Assembly: GCF_000169335.1 (NCBI RefSeq)
Contig: NZ_AAXW01000003.1
Span: forward strand, 124,001 to 188,000
Length of the DNA stretch: 64,000 bases
Source of the DNA: Crocosphaera chwakensis CCY0110
GTDB taxonomy: Bacteria; Cyanobacteriota; Cyanobacteriia; Cyanobacteriales; Microcystaceae
Reading direction: 5' to 3'
Shown: piece after piece, positions 26,376-35,019 of the stretch
Position numbering within the stretch: the stretch's first letter is position 1
Layout of the letters: every line of letters starts with the position of its first letter
Notes under the pieces: model-generated
What the model was told of the DNA's origin: nothing
Databases searched by the model: none
The model's input: only the letters and a program-made list of their open reading frames with translations
Program-made: the position numbers and the translations under genes

Positions 26376-28394
26376 TTAACTATTATTTTCTTCAACAGAA
26401 GTTAAATAAGACTCAACTCTTAACTTGCGTAATTCTCGAACTAATCTTAATCCTTGATGATAATATAAAGAAATTGGAAAAAGAGTCGGTAATTGCTTCA
26501 TTGAACTTCTCGCTAAACTTAAAGAGCAACCAGAAATCCTAGACAAAGTGTTAGCTCCTTCAAAAATAGCGTCATTAGTAGCAGCATTTTTTATCTGAAG
26601 TTTCCATATTTTTTTATCTAACGAAAGTTGTCCTTTTTCGATAGCTTTTAACCCTTCAATTGTCGCTAAAACTACCAAGCGATCGCCCACTGATACCCTT
26701 AACTCTTCATGAGGCATTAAAATAGAAGATTGAGATGGTTTTTGATACAAAATAGGCATAACTCCGTAACCATAAGCGATATCTGCTAATAATAATCCGT
26801 TCAAAGTATCATTAGATTCAATATAATATTCTGTCACTAAAATCGTTTGATTATTGAGACGAAAAAGAGTAATAATATTTTCTCCAAAAGCAGCACCTGC
26901 GAATACTTCTGCAGCCACTTCATAGGTTCCCACAATCTGAGCATGGGGTAAAATTTGTAGTAGATATCGTCCTAATTGTTGTCCAGCGGTACGAATGACT
27001 AAATAACAATCAGGATTAAGTTTTTTTGCAGTTAAAGCTATTTCTAAATTAAGAATTTCGTCATCAGTAAGCACTACAACACTTTTAGCAGTTTCTAAAT
27101 TAGCCTGAGGTAAAATATCTTGCAAATTTCCAGACATTAAAGGAATATCTAACATAATTTCTGAAGCAATATCAGCCTTAAAAGTAATCCCTAACAAAGC
27201 TTGTTTAAACCCTTTTAATAATCTAGTGACTTCTTTACCAACTCTTCCTAAACCAATAATAATAATATGGTTTTGCTCAGGAATTGGAGGACGACGTTTA
27301 ATAAATTGAAATTTAGTAGATAATAATAATTCAGTTAATAAAGCATATAAAACTCCCACAAAAGCTGTACCTGATAACGTTAATCCTAAGCTAAATAATT
27401 GCAGCCAATGGGGAATTTGTTCCATTTGCTCAAATTCTCCAAAAAGATCAGAATAGCCCCCTAATAATAAAATAACTGTAGCCGAAAAAGCAGAGAAAAA
27501 AGTTGACTGGGGATAATAGCTATGAATTAAAATTGTACCGAAAAACAACAAAATCAAGACAATAGCACCACATAACAAAGCTACCCCTCGTAAATAGTTG
27601 CGTCCTTTTCGCCATAATTGAACAATAAAATTTTTGATCCGTAAGAAAATAGGTTTTGGCTGAAAAAAAATAGAAGTATTCGTTAATTTTGAAGTGTTAG
27701 AACTCAATACATCTTGAACCTGAACATAAGTAATGAGATCCCCAGGCTCTAAAATTGTTTCAGGATTCCATTGATAAAAAGATCCGTAAAAATTTGTGGC
27801 TTGATGATCATAAGAAAGCAAAGAACGAGTACGAGTATTTAATTCATGAAGATAACGAGTATAACACCAAGGATCATTACTTTTAAGACGACGTTGAATA
27901 ATTTGTAATGGTTGGCTATCTAGGGTAAAAAAGCCTTTAATATTGCTTCCTAAAGCAGCTAAAGCAAATGCTGTGGTCGGTAGTTGAGTGGGTTCGTAAG
28001 CAATAAAATTTCCTAATTGTTCTTCGAGTAAACTATTAAGATTATCTTGAGCAGAACGAACCACTAAACGAGTTTTTGGGTTTAACTGGCGTATGGCTAA
28101 AGCAGTTTCAATATTAACCTGTTCACTGGTAGTAACTAATAAAGCAGCGCGACATTTTTGGATATCAGCTTGTTGTAAAATTTTAATGTGTCGGCAATCA
28201 GCAAAAATTAACGTATCGATAATGTCTTCAATGTGAGGAATTTCCCAAATTTTTGGTCGTAAAAGTTCAATGGCAACTATTTTTACTCCAAATTTTTTAA
28301 GAGATAAAACGCAATGCTGTCCTAAACTTCCTAACCCACAGATTAAAAAGCTATCTTCTTGATGAGATGTGTTTTGGATAACAGAATGGGACAA
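26376..28394 (-). CDS. Two-RCK (TrkA-N) membrane protein, K+ channel-like
   Basis: A 672-aa protein with a first TrkA-N domain (residues 15-140, FLICGLGSLGQHCVLSL), a membrane middle, and a second TrkA-N domain (from about 375, IIIIGLGRVGKEVTRLL) with a TrkA-C-like end. Membrane helices are GVALLCGAIVLILLFFG and LGLTLSGTAFVGVLYALL. Between them lies ATVILLLGGYSDLFGEF, where a K+ channel has its pore loop. The canonical TVGYGD filter is replaced by LGGYSD, so ion selectivity is doubtful. NAD or nucleotide binding is expected. Confidence 0.85.
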   Translation of the reverse strand: MSHSVIQNTSHQEDSFLICGLGSLGQHCVLSLKKFGVKIVAIELLRPKIWEIPHIEDIIDTLIFADCRHIKILQQADIQKCRAALLVTTSEQVNIETALAIRQLNPKTRLVVRSAQDNLNSLLEEQLGNFIAYEPTQLPTTAFALAALGSNIKGFFTLDSQPLQIIQRRLKSNDPWCYTRYLHELNTRTRSLLSYDHQATNFYGSFYQWNPETILEPGDLITYVQVQDVLSSNTSKLTNTSIFFQPKPIFLRIKNFIVQLWRKGRNYLRGVALLCGAIVLILLFFGTILIHSYYPQSTFFSAFSATVILLLGGYSDLFGEFEQMEQIPHWLQLFSLGLTLSGTAFVGVLYALLTELLLSTKFQFIKRRPPIPEQNHIIIIGLGRVGKEVTRLLKGFKQALLGITFKADIASEIMLDIPLMSGNLQDILPQANLETAKSVVVLTDDEILNLEIALTAKKLNPDCYLVIRTAGQQLGRYLLQILPHAQIVGTYEVAAEVFAGAAFGENIITLFRLNNQTILVTEYYIESNDTLNGLLLADIAYGYGVMPILYQKPSQSSILMPHEELRVSVGDRLVVLATIEGLKAIEKGQLSLDKKIWKLQIKNAATNDAIFEGANTLSRISGCSLSLARSSMKQLPTLFPISLYYHQGLRLVRELRKLRVESYLTSVEENNS

Positions 28395-28462
28395 AGCGTT
28401 GTTTACATTAAATTAGCTAATATTAATTTAATTGTAATCGTTGACTCTATTTTTTATCTTTA

Positions 28463-28645
28463 CTAGCAGAGCGTTAATTCCCATCCTTTAACTTCTTCAG
28501 TTATCAGTAATTTTTCTTGCTGGAAGTAGTTCCGTTGGGTTGCTTGATAAATGTGTTGCATGATAACGGGTTGGTTGTCTTGCGCTGTCAAAAATGCAGC
28601 ATTGAAAGCAGTATTGCTGGTGTTACCCCCTAGAATTTCAGTAGA
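28463..28645 (-). pseudogene. C-terminal remnant of an AAA+ ATPase
   Basis: The minus-strand frame reads STEILGGNTSNTAFNAAFL, then QDNQPVIMQHIYQATQRNYF, ending EVKGWELTLC-stop (TAG at 28463-28465). This is the lid and C-terminal end of CDC48/FtsH-like AAA proteins (GGN-I-NAA-NAAFLA, then a helix with QA-RRE). Everything upstream is missing: a TGA and then unrelated DNA. It is cut off about 14 bases before the 95-bp repeat. Confidence 0.65.
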
Positions 28646-28658
28646 TCACAAATCTCCT

Positions 28659-28753
28659 AATTAAGACAATATTCTTTTGATAACTCTACCGTTTGAAAGA
28701 TGAATAGATTTATTTTGAGTCGTTAAGGTAATAAATAGTAGCTAAACTAATTA
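28659..28753. repeat. 95-bp exact direct repeat, copy 1
   Basis: Identical over 95 bases to 51923-52017, same orientation, about 23.3 kb apart. This copy ends exactly at the terminal inverted repeat of the IS701-type element. In copy 2 the same sequence is the leader of a DUF6335 gene, so this is an orphan promoter/leader segment. Confidence 0.9.
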
Positions 28754-28769
28754 TCCCTCTTTCATCACT

Positions 28770-29705
28770 CTAGGCAGAAGAATAACAAAAGTCATCCCAA
28801 AGATAGACTAAGTAATGTAGATAGTCAACCTCATTTATTTTAGCAATAAGTCTTGGAAATCCCAATGAAAGTTGAGGAATTGGAAATACTTTCAACCACT
28901 TTAAAATGAAATTGAAGTAAAAATAAGGTTGCAAGATTAACTGCACATTATTTAGGAGAGATTTCCAGCCCTTGCCTTTATCCCATAACTCATGATTTTG
29001 AAAGGTTTTTGAAATGGGATTCACTGTGGAATTAAAAGATTCACTCAGGAGACAAATCATCAAATAAGCTGACATAATTAATTCCCACCACTTCTGAATT
29101 TGCTCGTAGTGGGTGACTCGGAAATTTGCCCATCCTAGTTCACTTTTAGATTGTTTAAATCCATATTCCACCCAAGTTCTTACTCCATAAATATCCCCAA
29201 CTTCTTTATATTTAATCTCAGGAATTCTTGTCATCACAAACCAACTTTCTTCTTTAGTTATATTTTCTTTATCTCTAGTAATTTCCCAATATTGAATCTT
29301 CATTCTTTTCCCATAATCGGTAGTTTTTCCCTTCTATCTTGATGCGCTTTCCCTTGCGCCTTACGAAGGCGCGGGGTCGCATCGCTTTTTATCTCCTGTT
29401 TCATCTATCATCACTATTATCTCTTTTCTTTCTAAAATATTTAAAATAATCTCTAATCTTCTCTTTTCTAAGTCCTCTGCTTTCCAGGGAGATTCCGTCA
29501 GAAAATGTAATAGTCCTTGTTCATTTTTTAATCCCACTGCTTTTGCAATTGCTGGTAAAGTTTTTCTTTTTATATCACTTATTAGTCCCAACTTAAGATA
29601 TTTAAAGGCTTCATAGGCTCTCACTTCTATAAATAAATCTCTATAGAGTTCACAGTAAGTATCAACACATTTTACTGTCATTTGAGGAGGGCGAGGCTTA
29701 ACCAT
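28770..29705 (-). pseudogene. IS701-family DDE transposase, deleted and interrupted
   Basis: The N-terminal part begins MVKPRPPQMTVKCVDTYCEL and runs to the first catalytic Asp region VMIDETGDKK. There a 51-base insert adds a stop. After the insert the frame resumes KGKTTDYGKRMKIQYWEI, but the stretch between TTDY and the WEIT block, roughly the central third with the second Asp, is deleted. The C-terminal block GVRTWVEYGFKQSKSELGWA holds the catalytic Glu. Non-functional. Confidence 0.8.
29334..29384. repeat. Small dispersed palindromic repeat inserted in the transposase
   Basis: A 51-base insert between the codons for GDKK and KGKTTDY of the IS701 transposase. Its core is the hairpin GCGCCTTACGAAGGCGC, with GATGCG/CGCATC outer arms. 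GC-rich against an AT-rich background. The layout (CTTGCGC, hairpin, GCGC) resembles the insert in the IS1 transposase at 37938-37985. Confidence 0.7.
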
Positions 29706-29847
29706 AGTCTCTGTCTGACTTTCAGGCTCTTTTCTTCATTATACATCTCCCAGAGTGATGAAAGAGGGATAGCTATTTAAAAGAAGGGTAGATTAACCTC
29801 GAAAAATGCAATAAAATGACACAAATTTTTAAAAAATTAAAGGTCAA

Positions 29848-29872
29848 GAAAAAACCCCGTCGTTTGACGAGG
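29848..29872 (-). terminator. Rho-independent terminator
   Basis: On the minus strand a 7-bp stem CCTCGTC / GACGGGG (one G-T pair) with a 4-base loop is followed by TTTTTTC. It lies 33 bases downstream of the truncated small-protein gene and would end its transcript. Confidence 0.75.
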
Positions 29873-29904
29873 TAAATAACAAGAGAAGACGGTCAAAACT
29901 GTGA

Positions 29905-30025
29905 TTAACGACCAAGCTTTTGAGAATAAGAAACGAGTCCAGCACTAACCACTTGACCATAGTTGTTGAGGCGATCTTGTTGTCCGTTGCGAGTGGGAGC
30001 CAAAAATGTATCGGTTAAACCCATT
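29905..30025 (-). pseudogene. Small membrane-protein paralogue, 5' truncated by an IS
   Basis: The last 39 codons (MGLTDTFLAPTRNGQQDRLN to the end YSQKLGR) match the C-terminal tail of the intact 64-aa protein at 1477-1671. The conserved transmembrane N-terminal half is missing: upstream of GLTDTF the frame runs straight into the inverted repeat of the IS at 30026. The longer open frame through the IS end is not natural. The terminator downstream is still intact. The lost half is not found on the far side of the IS. Confidence 0.75.
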
Positions 30026-31181
30026 AGACATCTCCATAATTTAATAAAATCAAAAAAATAGTATAATGAAATACATAATAAATTTCTAAAAGAGGACATG
30101 AAAAGTTATACTTGGGCTTATATTCAAAAATATTCTAAACAAACAAAAAGATTATTAGGAATCGACTATCAACAACTCAAACAACTAATCGCTCTAGGAA
30201 AGCTTCTCAATCAGAACAATAAAGAAAAAATTGAAAAAACAAAAACCCGAATTAATCAATCAGGAAGTGGAAATCATCCTAAATTATCAGAAGAAGAACA
30301 AATAATTCTCATGTTAATTTATCTTCGTCATAATGTAAGCTTTCAATTCTTAGGACTTGTCTTCCAAGTGAGTGAATCAACGGCTCATAATATTTTTACA
30401 TATTTGGCAAAAACTTTTTGAGGGAGAGTTACCTCCAAGTTTGTTAGAACAAGTAAAAAAGTCCCAAGACGAAGAAAAACTTGTGATTGAACAATTAAAA
30501 GATTATGAATTGATTGTAGATAGTGCAGAACAGCCTATTGAAAGACCTTTAGACTACCAAGAGCAAAAAAGATACTTTTCAGGAAAGCAAAAAAGACATA
30601 CTCTTAAAAGTCAGTTTATTGTATTACCAAAAGCTGAGGATATTGTTGATGTAGTTATTGGAAAACCTGGACCAATAAGTGACATAAAAATATGTAGGTA
30701 AACTTTAAATAAATTTAAGATAAATCAAACTTTTAGTGGGGACAAAGCCTACATTGGAGAAACTCAAATTACGACTCCGCATAAAAGAGCGAAAAATGGA
30801 GAATTAACAGAAAATCAAATAGAAGAAAATAAAGCTTTATCATCTAATCGAATTTTTGTAGAGCATTTAATTAGAATAGTCAAAGTATTTAAAGTAGTTC
30901 AAGAGAGGAGAGATTTCGCTTACACAAAAATAGATATAAATCGGTTTTATTAACAGTTTGCGGATTAGTCCGCTTGAGAATTAGTTCCCTAATTTTAGAA
31001 GTAATAAAATCCTGTACATCTGGAGAAATAATTGACGTTAGAATGAACCATAGTTTTATGTCTAAATTAGATTTAGTCTCTTCAAATCCTTATTAATTCG
31101 TTTTCAGGACAATTTTTTACTTCGAGTCCAATACACCTGTTTCTATTGCTGTAACTAGGTTATAGATTTTTGGAGATGTCT
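30026..31181. mobile_element. IS5-like insertion sequence, degenerate
   Basis: Ends are AGACATCTCCATAA (30026) and, inverted, AGACATCTCCAAAA (read from 31181). The match extends outward by TT/AA, so both borders read TTAGACATCTCC. No convincing direct target repeat beyond a TA is seen. Encoded transposase is frameshifted. The two flanks do not rejoin into one gene, which points to a deletion beside the element. Confidence 0.7.
30098..31096 (+). pseudogene. IS5-family transposase with frameshifts
   Basis: First part from ATG 30098 contains a HTH-like segment (HNVSFQFLGLVFQVSESTAHN). An extra A in the A5 run at 30409-30413 shifts the frame, where AKLFEGELPPSLLEQV would be expected. The second part has the DDE core: ELIVDSAEQPIERPLDYQEQ and KRHTLKSQFIV. 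A third part follows with FSGDKAYIGETQITTPHKRA and, after another shift near 30910, RLHKNRYKSVLLTVCGLVRL. At least three lesions make it inactive. Confidence 0.8.
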
Positions 31182-31391
31182 AATGCAGGGATTTATTTAA
31201 CAGGAAATTTAGTCATTGATTTTCCTGAAGAAGTTAAAATTAAGATGGAACCAGAAGAATATACGGTAATTGAATTAACAGGAAGTAATCTTAAGTTGAG
31301 TTGGTGTCCTATTGAAGAAGCGTTAAGTTATTTGAAAGATCAGTATGCGATCGGTACATTGACAGCTAAGATTATTACTCCGAAACCTTGA
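31176..31391 (+). CDS. Small hypothetical protein, start lost to IS
   Basis: A 71-aa frame whose first codons (ATG TCT) are the very end of the IS inverted repeat, so the native N terminus has probably been replaced. The readable body is GIYLTGNLVIDFPEEVKIKM ... SWCPIEEALSYLKDQYAIG, a compact alpha/beta protein without recognisable motif. Expression from the IS end is possible. Family unknown. Confidence 0.5.
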   Translation: MSNAGIYLTGNLVIDFPEEVKIKMEPEEYTVIELTGSNLKLSWCPIEEALSYLKDQYAIGTLTAKIITPKP

Positions 31392-31454
31392 TTTTGTTAA
31401 TAACTATAGAGTTATTGTATAATCGAACTTGACAAAAGTAACTACAATCCAATT

Positions 31455-32075
31455 ATGACTTTTCAACTTACTGAACAAAAATTTTATCATCGATGGAATG
31501 ATAAATTAAAAAGTATATCTCAAAGTGAATATGAATATATAGATAAATTTATTACTGCTTATATTATACATAATTTTTTATATAATCTTGCCGTTGACTT
31601 AAAAGAATATGGTAGAGGGAAAGACCAGTATCCTGTAGTGGGTGCTGATAGAAAGAAAGCAACTGAAATACCAATCAAACTACTTACAGCAGAAAAAATC
31701 GTAAATACACAAGGAATTCGTGAAAACGTAGAAAAAATAAGAAAAACAGTCAGAGATGGACACTTTTACATATTTCGTGTCCCTGATCCTAACGATGAGA
31801 AGGCTAAAGATGAGAAGGTTAAAGATAAGGAGCCTATAAATAAGGAAAAAATTTGGTTAGAAAAAATAGAAAATAAAAATAGTTCCTTAGAAGAGTATAC
31901 ACAAGGATTTTTGGACGCAATTTACCAGATAAGGTGCAATACTTTTCATGGACAAAAAGACCTTAACAGCAAACAAGAAATAATTTTAAAGCCTGCTACA
32001 GAGATTATTATAAAGATTAATGAAATGATGTATAAAGAATTAGGTGGAAAAGAAAAAGAAGAACTTGGAATATAA
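31455..32075 (+). CDS. HEPN-like protein of unknown function
   Basis: A 206-aa helical protein. Near the C terminus it has AIYQIRCNTFHGQKDL, and RCNTFH fits the R-x4-H signature of HEPN RNases. The preceding helices (DKFITAYIIHNFLYNLAVDL) suit a four-helix HEPN bundle. A hydrophilic Lys/Glu/Asp insert (NDEKAKDEKVKDKEPINKEK) splits the domain. HEPN proteins often act as toxins or in phage defence, usually with a partner. No nucleotidyltransferase partner is adjacent here. The assignment rests on the motif only. Confidence 0.5.
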   Translation: MTFQLTEQKFYHRWNDKLKSISQSEYEYIDKFITAYIIHNFLYNLAVDLKEYGRGKDQYPVVGADRKKATEIPIKLLTAEKIVNTQGIRENVEKIRKTVRDGHFYIFRVPDPNDEKAKDEKVKDKEPINKEKIWLEKIENKNSSLEEYTQGFLDAIYQIRCNTFHGQKDLNSKQEIILKPATEIIIKINEMMYKELGGKEKEELGI

Positions 32076-32098
32076 TAGAGAAAGATAGAAACTGCTAG

Positions 32099-33004
32099 AT
32101 GCTTATGGACATAGGACAATTATTAGGATGGGGAACCGCAGGAATAGTAACGGTTGCTGTTGCTGGTAATACTGTAATTCCTAGTAATACTCAAGTCTCA
32201 AGTATAAATAATAATACTGTTGCTCAATTACCAGAAGAAACTCAACAACCTCGACGGTTAACCATAACAGTAAAAATCGCCGAACCTCAAGATTTAAAGG
32301 TTAGTGAAGGTTCCGAGATTAAAGCTGGTCAAATTATTGCCAGTCGTGATCGGGAAAAACAACGATTAGAGGCACAGAAAACCCAACTTAATTTATCGCT
32401 TCAAAAACTACAAAGTTATCAACCTCTGCCTCCAACGGCTCCTAATTTACCCCCTACTATCAAAGCTTTGCCACTTAATTCCTATCTCGAACAAGAGGAA
32501 ATTGTAGAGAAGGAAAAAACTGCGATCACCTCCATTGAATCTCAGATTGAAGTGAAGGAAAAAGAGATAAAATATTTACAAGCTGTTGAGAATTTAGACC
32601 CCATTATTCTTGACCATGAAACGGTTAAATTAAAGCAGTTAAAATTAAAACATACAGAAGCTGTCAGAGATTATCAACTGGCGACCGGTAAATTACAAAC
32701 TGCTAAAGATTCTAGAGCTTATCAAGAATATCAAGCTTCCTTAGCAACCGCTAGACGAGTAGAACAGATGAACACTGCTAGAAGTAGTTATGAGAGGCAA
32801 CTGGCAGAATATCAACAACAGTTAGCAGGGAGGGAGTTTCAAGAAGCACAACTGAAGGGGAAATTAAATGAGGTTGAGAATGCGATCGCCAATCTGAGTG
32901 TGGTTAAAAGTCCTTATGATGGGACGGTACGCAGGATAAAATGGTTAGGTCAGAGTCCTGATGGTAGTTTGACGGCGGAGATTACATTGATGGTTAGGAA
33001 GTAG
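32099..33004 (+). CDS. HlyD-like membrane-fusion/adaptor protein
   Basis: A 301-aa periplasmic-adaptor-like protein. Residues 5-35 are moderately hydrophobic and may be a signal or anchor. A biotinyl-lipoyl half-motif (PQDLKVSEGSEIKAGQIIAS) comes first, then a long coiled coil (residues 90-265), then the second half-motif SVVKSPYDGTVRRIKW. This is the classic HlyD order, but the C-terminal beta-barrel domain is missing, since the protein ends soon after. A TolC-like gene is 2.7 kb downstream, separated by an IS66. Confidence 0.75.
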   Translation: MLMDIGQLLGWGTAGIVTVAVAGNTVIPSNTQVSSINNNTVAQLPEETQQPRRLTITVKIAEPQDLKVSEGSEIKAGQIIASRDREKQRLEAQKTQLNLSLQKLQSYQPLPPTAPNLPPTIKALPLNSYLEQEEIVEKEKTAITSIESQIEVKEKEIKYLQAVENLDPIILDHETVKLKQLKLKHTEAVRDYQLATGKLQTAKDSRAYQEYQASLATARRVEQMNTARSSYERQLAEYQQQLAGREFQEAQLKGKLNEVENAIANLSVVKSPYDGTVRRIKWLGQSPDGSLTAEITLMVRK

Positions 33005-33098
33005 GAATAACAATTAAAGAAAATATGAATATTAACGATTGTTTGTTAATCTTTTAATAAATTGAGAAGAACAAGAAATAATATCAAATGGTTTGGAG

Positions 33099-34620
33099 GT
33101 AAGGATTCAGGTCTAGAAGTTAGGAATTAGGGAAGGAAACAAACAATTCGGATGACCGACTTTGGCTATTAATGACTTCTCGAAAAAATCAATCACCGAA
33201 CGTTCTTGACGACGACAAGTTTGAATAACCGTCAATAAGTTAGCTGTTTGTTTAAATCGTTCCATGCTTCTTGAACCCCCACTAACTTTCCGTTTCGTGA
33301 TGGCTAATCTTAAGGATCTTTCAGCAAGATTATTATCAGGGGGGATCTCTGGATGCTCCAGAAAATACCACCATTGCTCTGCCTTTTGCCGAAGGTTTCG
33401 CAAAAGTTTTCCGGCTTCATAACCGGCTTTAGGCTTCCATTCTTCTGTGGCTATCTTTATCTTATCTTTGAATTGTCTTGCCCAAACTTGATAACCATGC
33501 CTATTCTTATCGTTTTGCCAAATACGATAATGACGGAAAGCTTCATCAATTAATTTGAGAAAAGTTTGACCGATGGTTTTGTTATATTGACCTGGAGTTT
33601 TTATTAATCGCTGAAAGTGACGGCGTAAATGTGCCAAACATTTCTGTTGAGCAACAACAGTATAACCATTGTAAACTCCCAAATCATCACTACTTAAAAC
33701 ACCACCATATTCATGGCCTAACTGATCTTCTAATTCCTTACGCCCCCTAGTATCAGCAGCCCGAAACAGGCAGAAAAGTTGATTGGTAAATACCCACAAC
33801 CATTCTTTGACTCCCTTCACTGGCCAGGGTGTTTCATCAACATGAATTGGGGGTTGTTCTACTTTGACCCACTTGGATAATTGTTCAACCGACGGATTAA
33901 TGGCTGTTTCTACTCGTTGATTGGTGGCTACGATGGTCCCCATACCTATCTCAATTTGCCCTAACTCCCACAACATCTCTTGTTGCTTTTCATAAGGTAG
34001 ATGTCCATAATTCCCTAACCATCCCAGAAAAGCTTGTAACTTCACTCCTAAATCTTGTCCTGGGACGGTCTTGGGCGACCAATTCGCTTTGGTCACTTCA
34101 CCACAATGCCCACAGCGACAATGATGACGATGATATTCTACTACCTCAATGGGTTTATCTACCAGTTGTGCTACCTGCTGAGAATCAACTTTCACTGGTT
34201 CTATTAATAATTCTGTTTGACCACAGTGACTACATATTGATGGTTGCAAGATTTGAATTCTGTCAATTCTCCCAAAGCCTTTCCTTGTTTTTCCCTTATG
34301 TCCAGGTTGTCCCCCTGGTTTTCTTTTCTTATCCTTATCGTCTTCAGTTGTTTTAGCCTTCTCAGACTTTTTCAATAAGTCTGTTGATGGGGGTTTTGAT
34401 GAGGTTTGGCTATCTAAATTACGACTGAGCTTTAATTTTTCTATTTCTTTTTGTAGCTGCTCGATAAGTTTCTGTTGAGCCAAGATAATTTGTACCAACC
34501 CAGATTTTGACAGTTGGTTTAATTCGTCTGGATTTAACTGTACTCCTGGTTCAGTTTGACTCATACCGTTACTTTAGCGCAGTCAGCCTGTTTGTCAATA
34601 TTTGCCACCTGAATCCTTAC
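33099..34620. mobile_element. Complete IS66-family element with 8-bp target duplication
   Basis: Inverted repeats GTAAGGATTCAGGT (33099-33112) and ACCTGAATCCTTAC (34607-34620). The 8-bp direct duplication GTTTGGAG flanks it at 33091-33098 and 34621-34628. Single transposase gene, no tnpA or tnpB accessory genes. Length 1522 bp. The intact ends and perfect duplication suggest a recent insertion. Confidence 0.95.
33113..34564 (-). CDS. IS66-family transposase
   Basis: A full-length 483-aa transposase. N-terminal coiled coil (LIEQLQKEIEKLKLS), a basic linker, then a zinc-binding block with CSHCGQ and CRCGHCGEV. DDE-type core includes HVDETPWPVKG (first Asp), GGVLSSDDLGVYNGYTVV (second Asp), KCLAHLRRHFQRL, and the catalytic Glu in DNNLAERSLRLAITKRKVSG. 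No lesion is visible, so it may be active. It is the only gene of the element. Confidence 0.95.
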   Translation of the reverse strand: MSQTEPGVQLNPDELNQLSKSGLVQIILAQQKLIEQLQKEIEKLKLSRNLDSQTSSKPPSTDLLKKSEKAKTTEDDKDKKRKPGGQPGHKGKTRKGFGRIDRIQILQPSICSHCGQTELLIEPVKVDSQQVAQLVDKPIEVVEYHRHHCRCGHCGEVTKANWSPKTVPGQDLGVKLQAFLGWLGNYGHLPYEKQQEMLWELGQIEIGMGTIVATNQRVETAINPSVEQLSKWVKVEQPPIHVDETPWPVKGVKEWLWVFTNQLFCLFRAADTRGRKELEDQLGHEYGGVLSSDDLGVYNGYTVVAQQKCLAHLRRHFQRLIKTPGQYNKTIGQTFLKLIDEAFRHYRIWQNDKNRHGYQVWARQFKDKIKIATEEWKPKAGYEAGKLLRNLRQKAEQWWYFLEHPEIPPDNNLAERSLRLAITKRKVSGGSRSMERFKQTANLLTVIQTCRRQERSVIDFFEKSLIAKVGHPNCLFPSLIPNF

Positions 34621-34636
34621 GTTTGGAGAAAGAACA

Positions 34637-34837
34637 ATGGCTGGGTTATTTGTTATTGCTGCGGGTATATTTAGTTTGTGTGGAGCTATTTTAAATTGGG
34701 ATTGGTATATGAATCATAGAAAAGCTCGGTTCCTTGTGAGGATTTTCGGGAGAGGAGGAGCGCGTGTTTTTTATGGAGTTTTAGGCTTAGGATTAATTAT
34801 ATTAGGAGGGTTGTTACTTTTTGGATTCATTGAATAG
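34637..34837 (+). CDS. Imm17-like two-TM small protein
   Basis: A 66-aa protein with two membrane helices (LFVIAAGIFSLCGAIL and VFYGVLGLGLIILGGLLLFG) separated by NWDWYMNHRKARFLVRIFGRGGAR. That connecting motif matches what I know of the Imm17 immunity family, thought to protect against polymorphic toxins. The Shine-Dalgarno GGAG is part of the 8-bp IS66 target duplication (34625-34628), so the gene kept its ribosome-binding site but lost its upstream promoter region. No cognate toxin is seen nearby. Confidence 0.65.
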   Translation: MAGLFVIAAGIFSLCGAILNWDWYMNHRKARFLVRIFGRGGARVFYGVLGLGLIILGGLLLFGFIE

Positions 34838-35019
34838 TTAAGGGTAATGAATAAGTTATATAAATTGTATATTCTTGTCAAAGGCTTATATTATAATCAA
34901 TCGGCAATCTACAATTTTTCTGTAACAAGTTACTATTCTAAACTTCGAGCAAAGTGATAATATGCTATCATTAACATAGTTAAATAATTAAACCTTAGAT
35001 ATAAGACTTTTTTAGAAAA

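Larger units (their letters stand above)
28754..29769. mobile_element. IS701-type insertion sequence, internally deleted
   Basis: Bounded by inverted repeats TCCCTCTTTCATCACTCT (28754-28771) and AGAGTGATGAAAGAGGGA (29752-29769). Both sides are flanked by TA; no longer target duplication is evident. The element is only about 1.0 kb because the middle of its transposase is missing, and it carries a 51-base palindromic insert. It cannot move by itself. Confidence 0.8.

Noticed and set aside
28656..28658. Extending the 95-bp repeat to 98 bases with CCT.
   Set aside because: In copy 2 these three bases are the end of the IS inverted repeat, so the match is coincidental.
30098..30701. Two overlapping frames of the IS5-like transposase as a programmed frameshift.
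   Set aside because: The needed shift is +1 in an A5 run, not the usual -1, and later lesions also break the gene. I treat it as a mutation.
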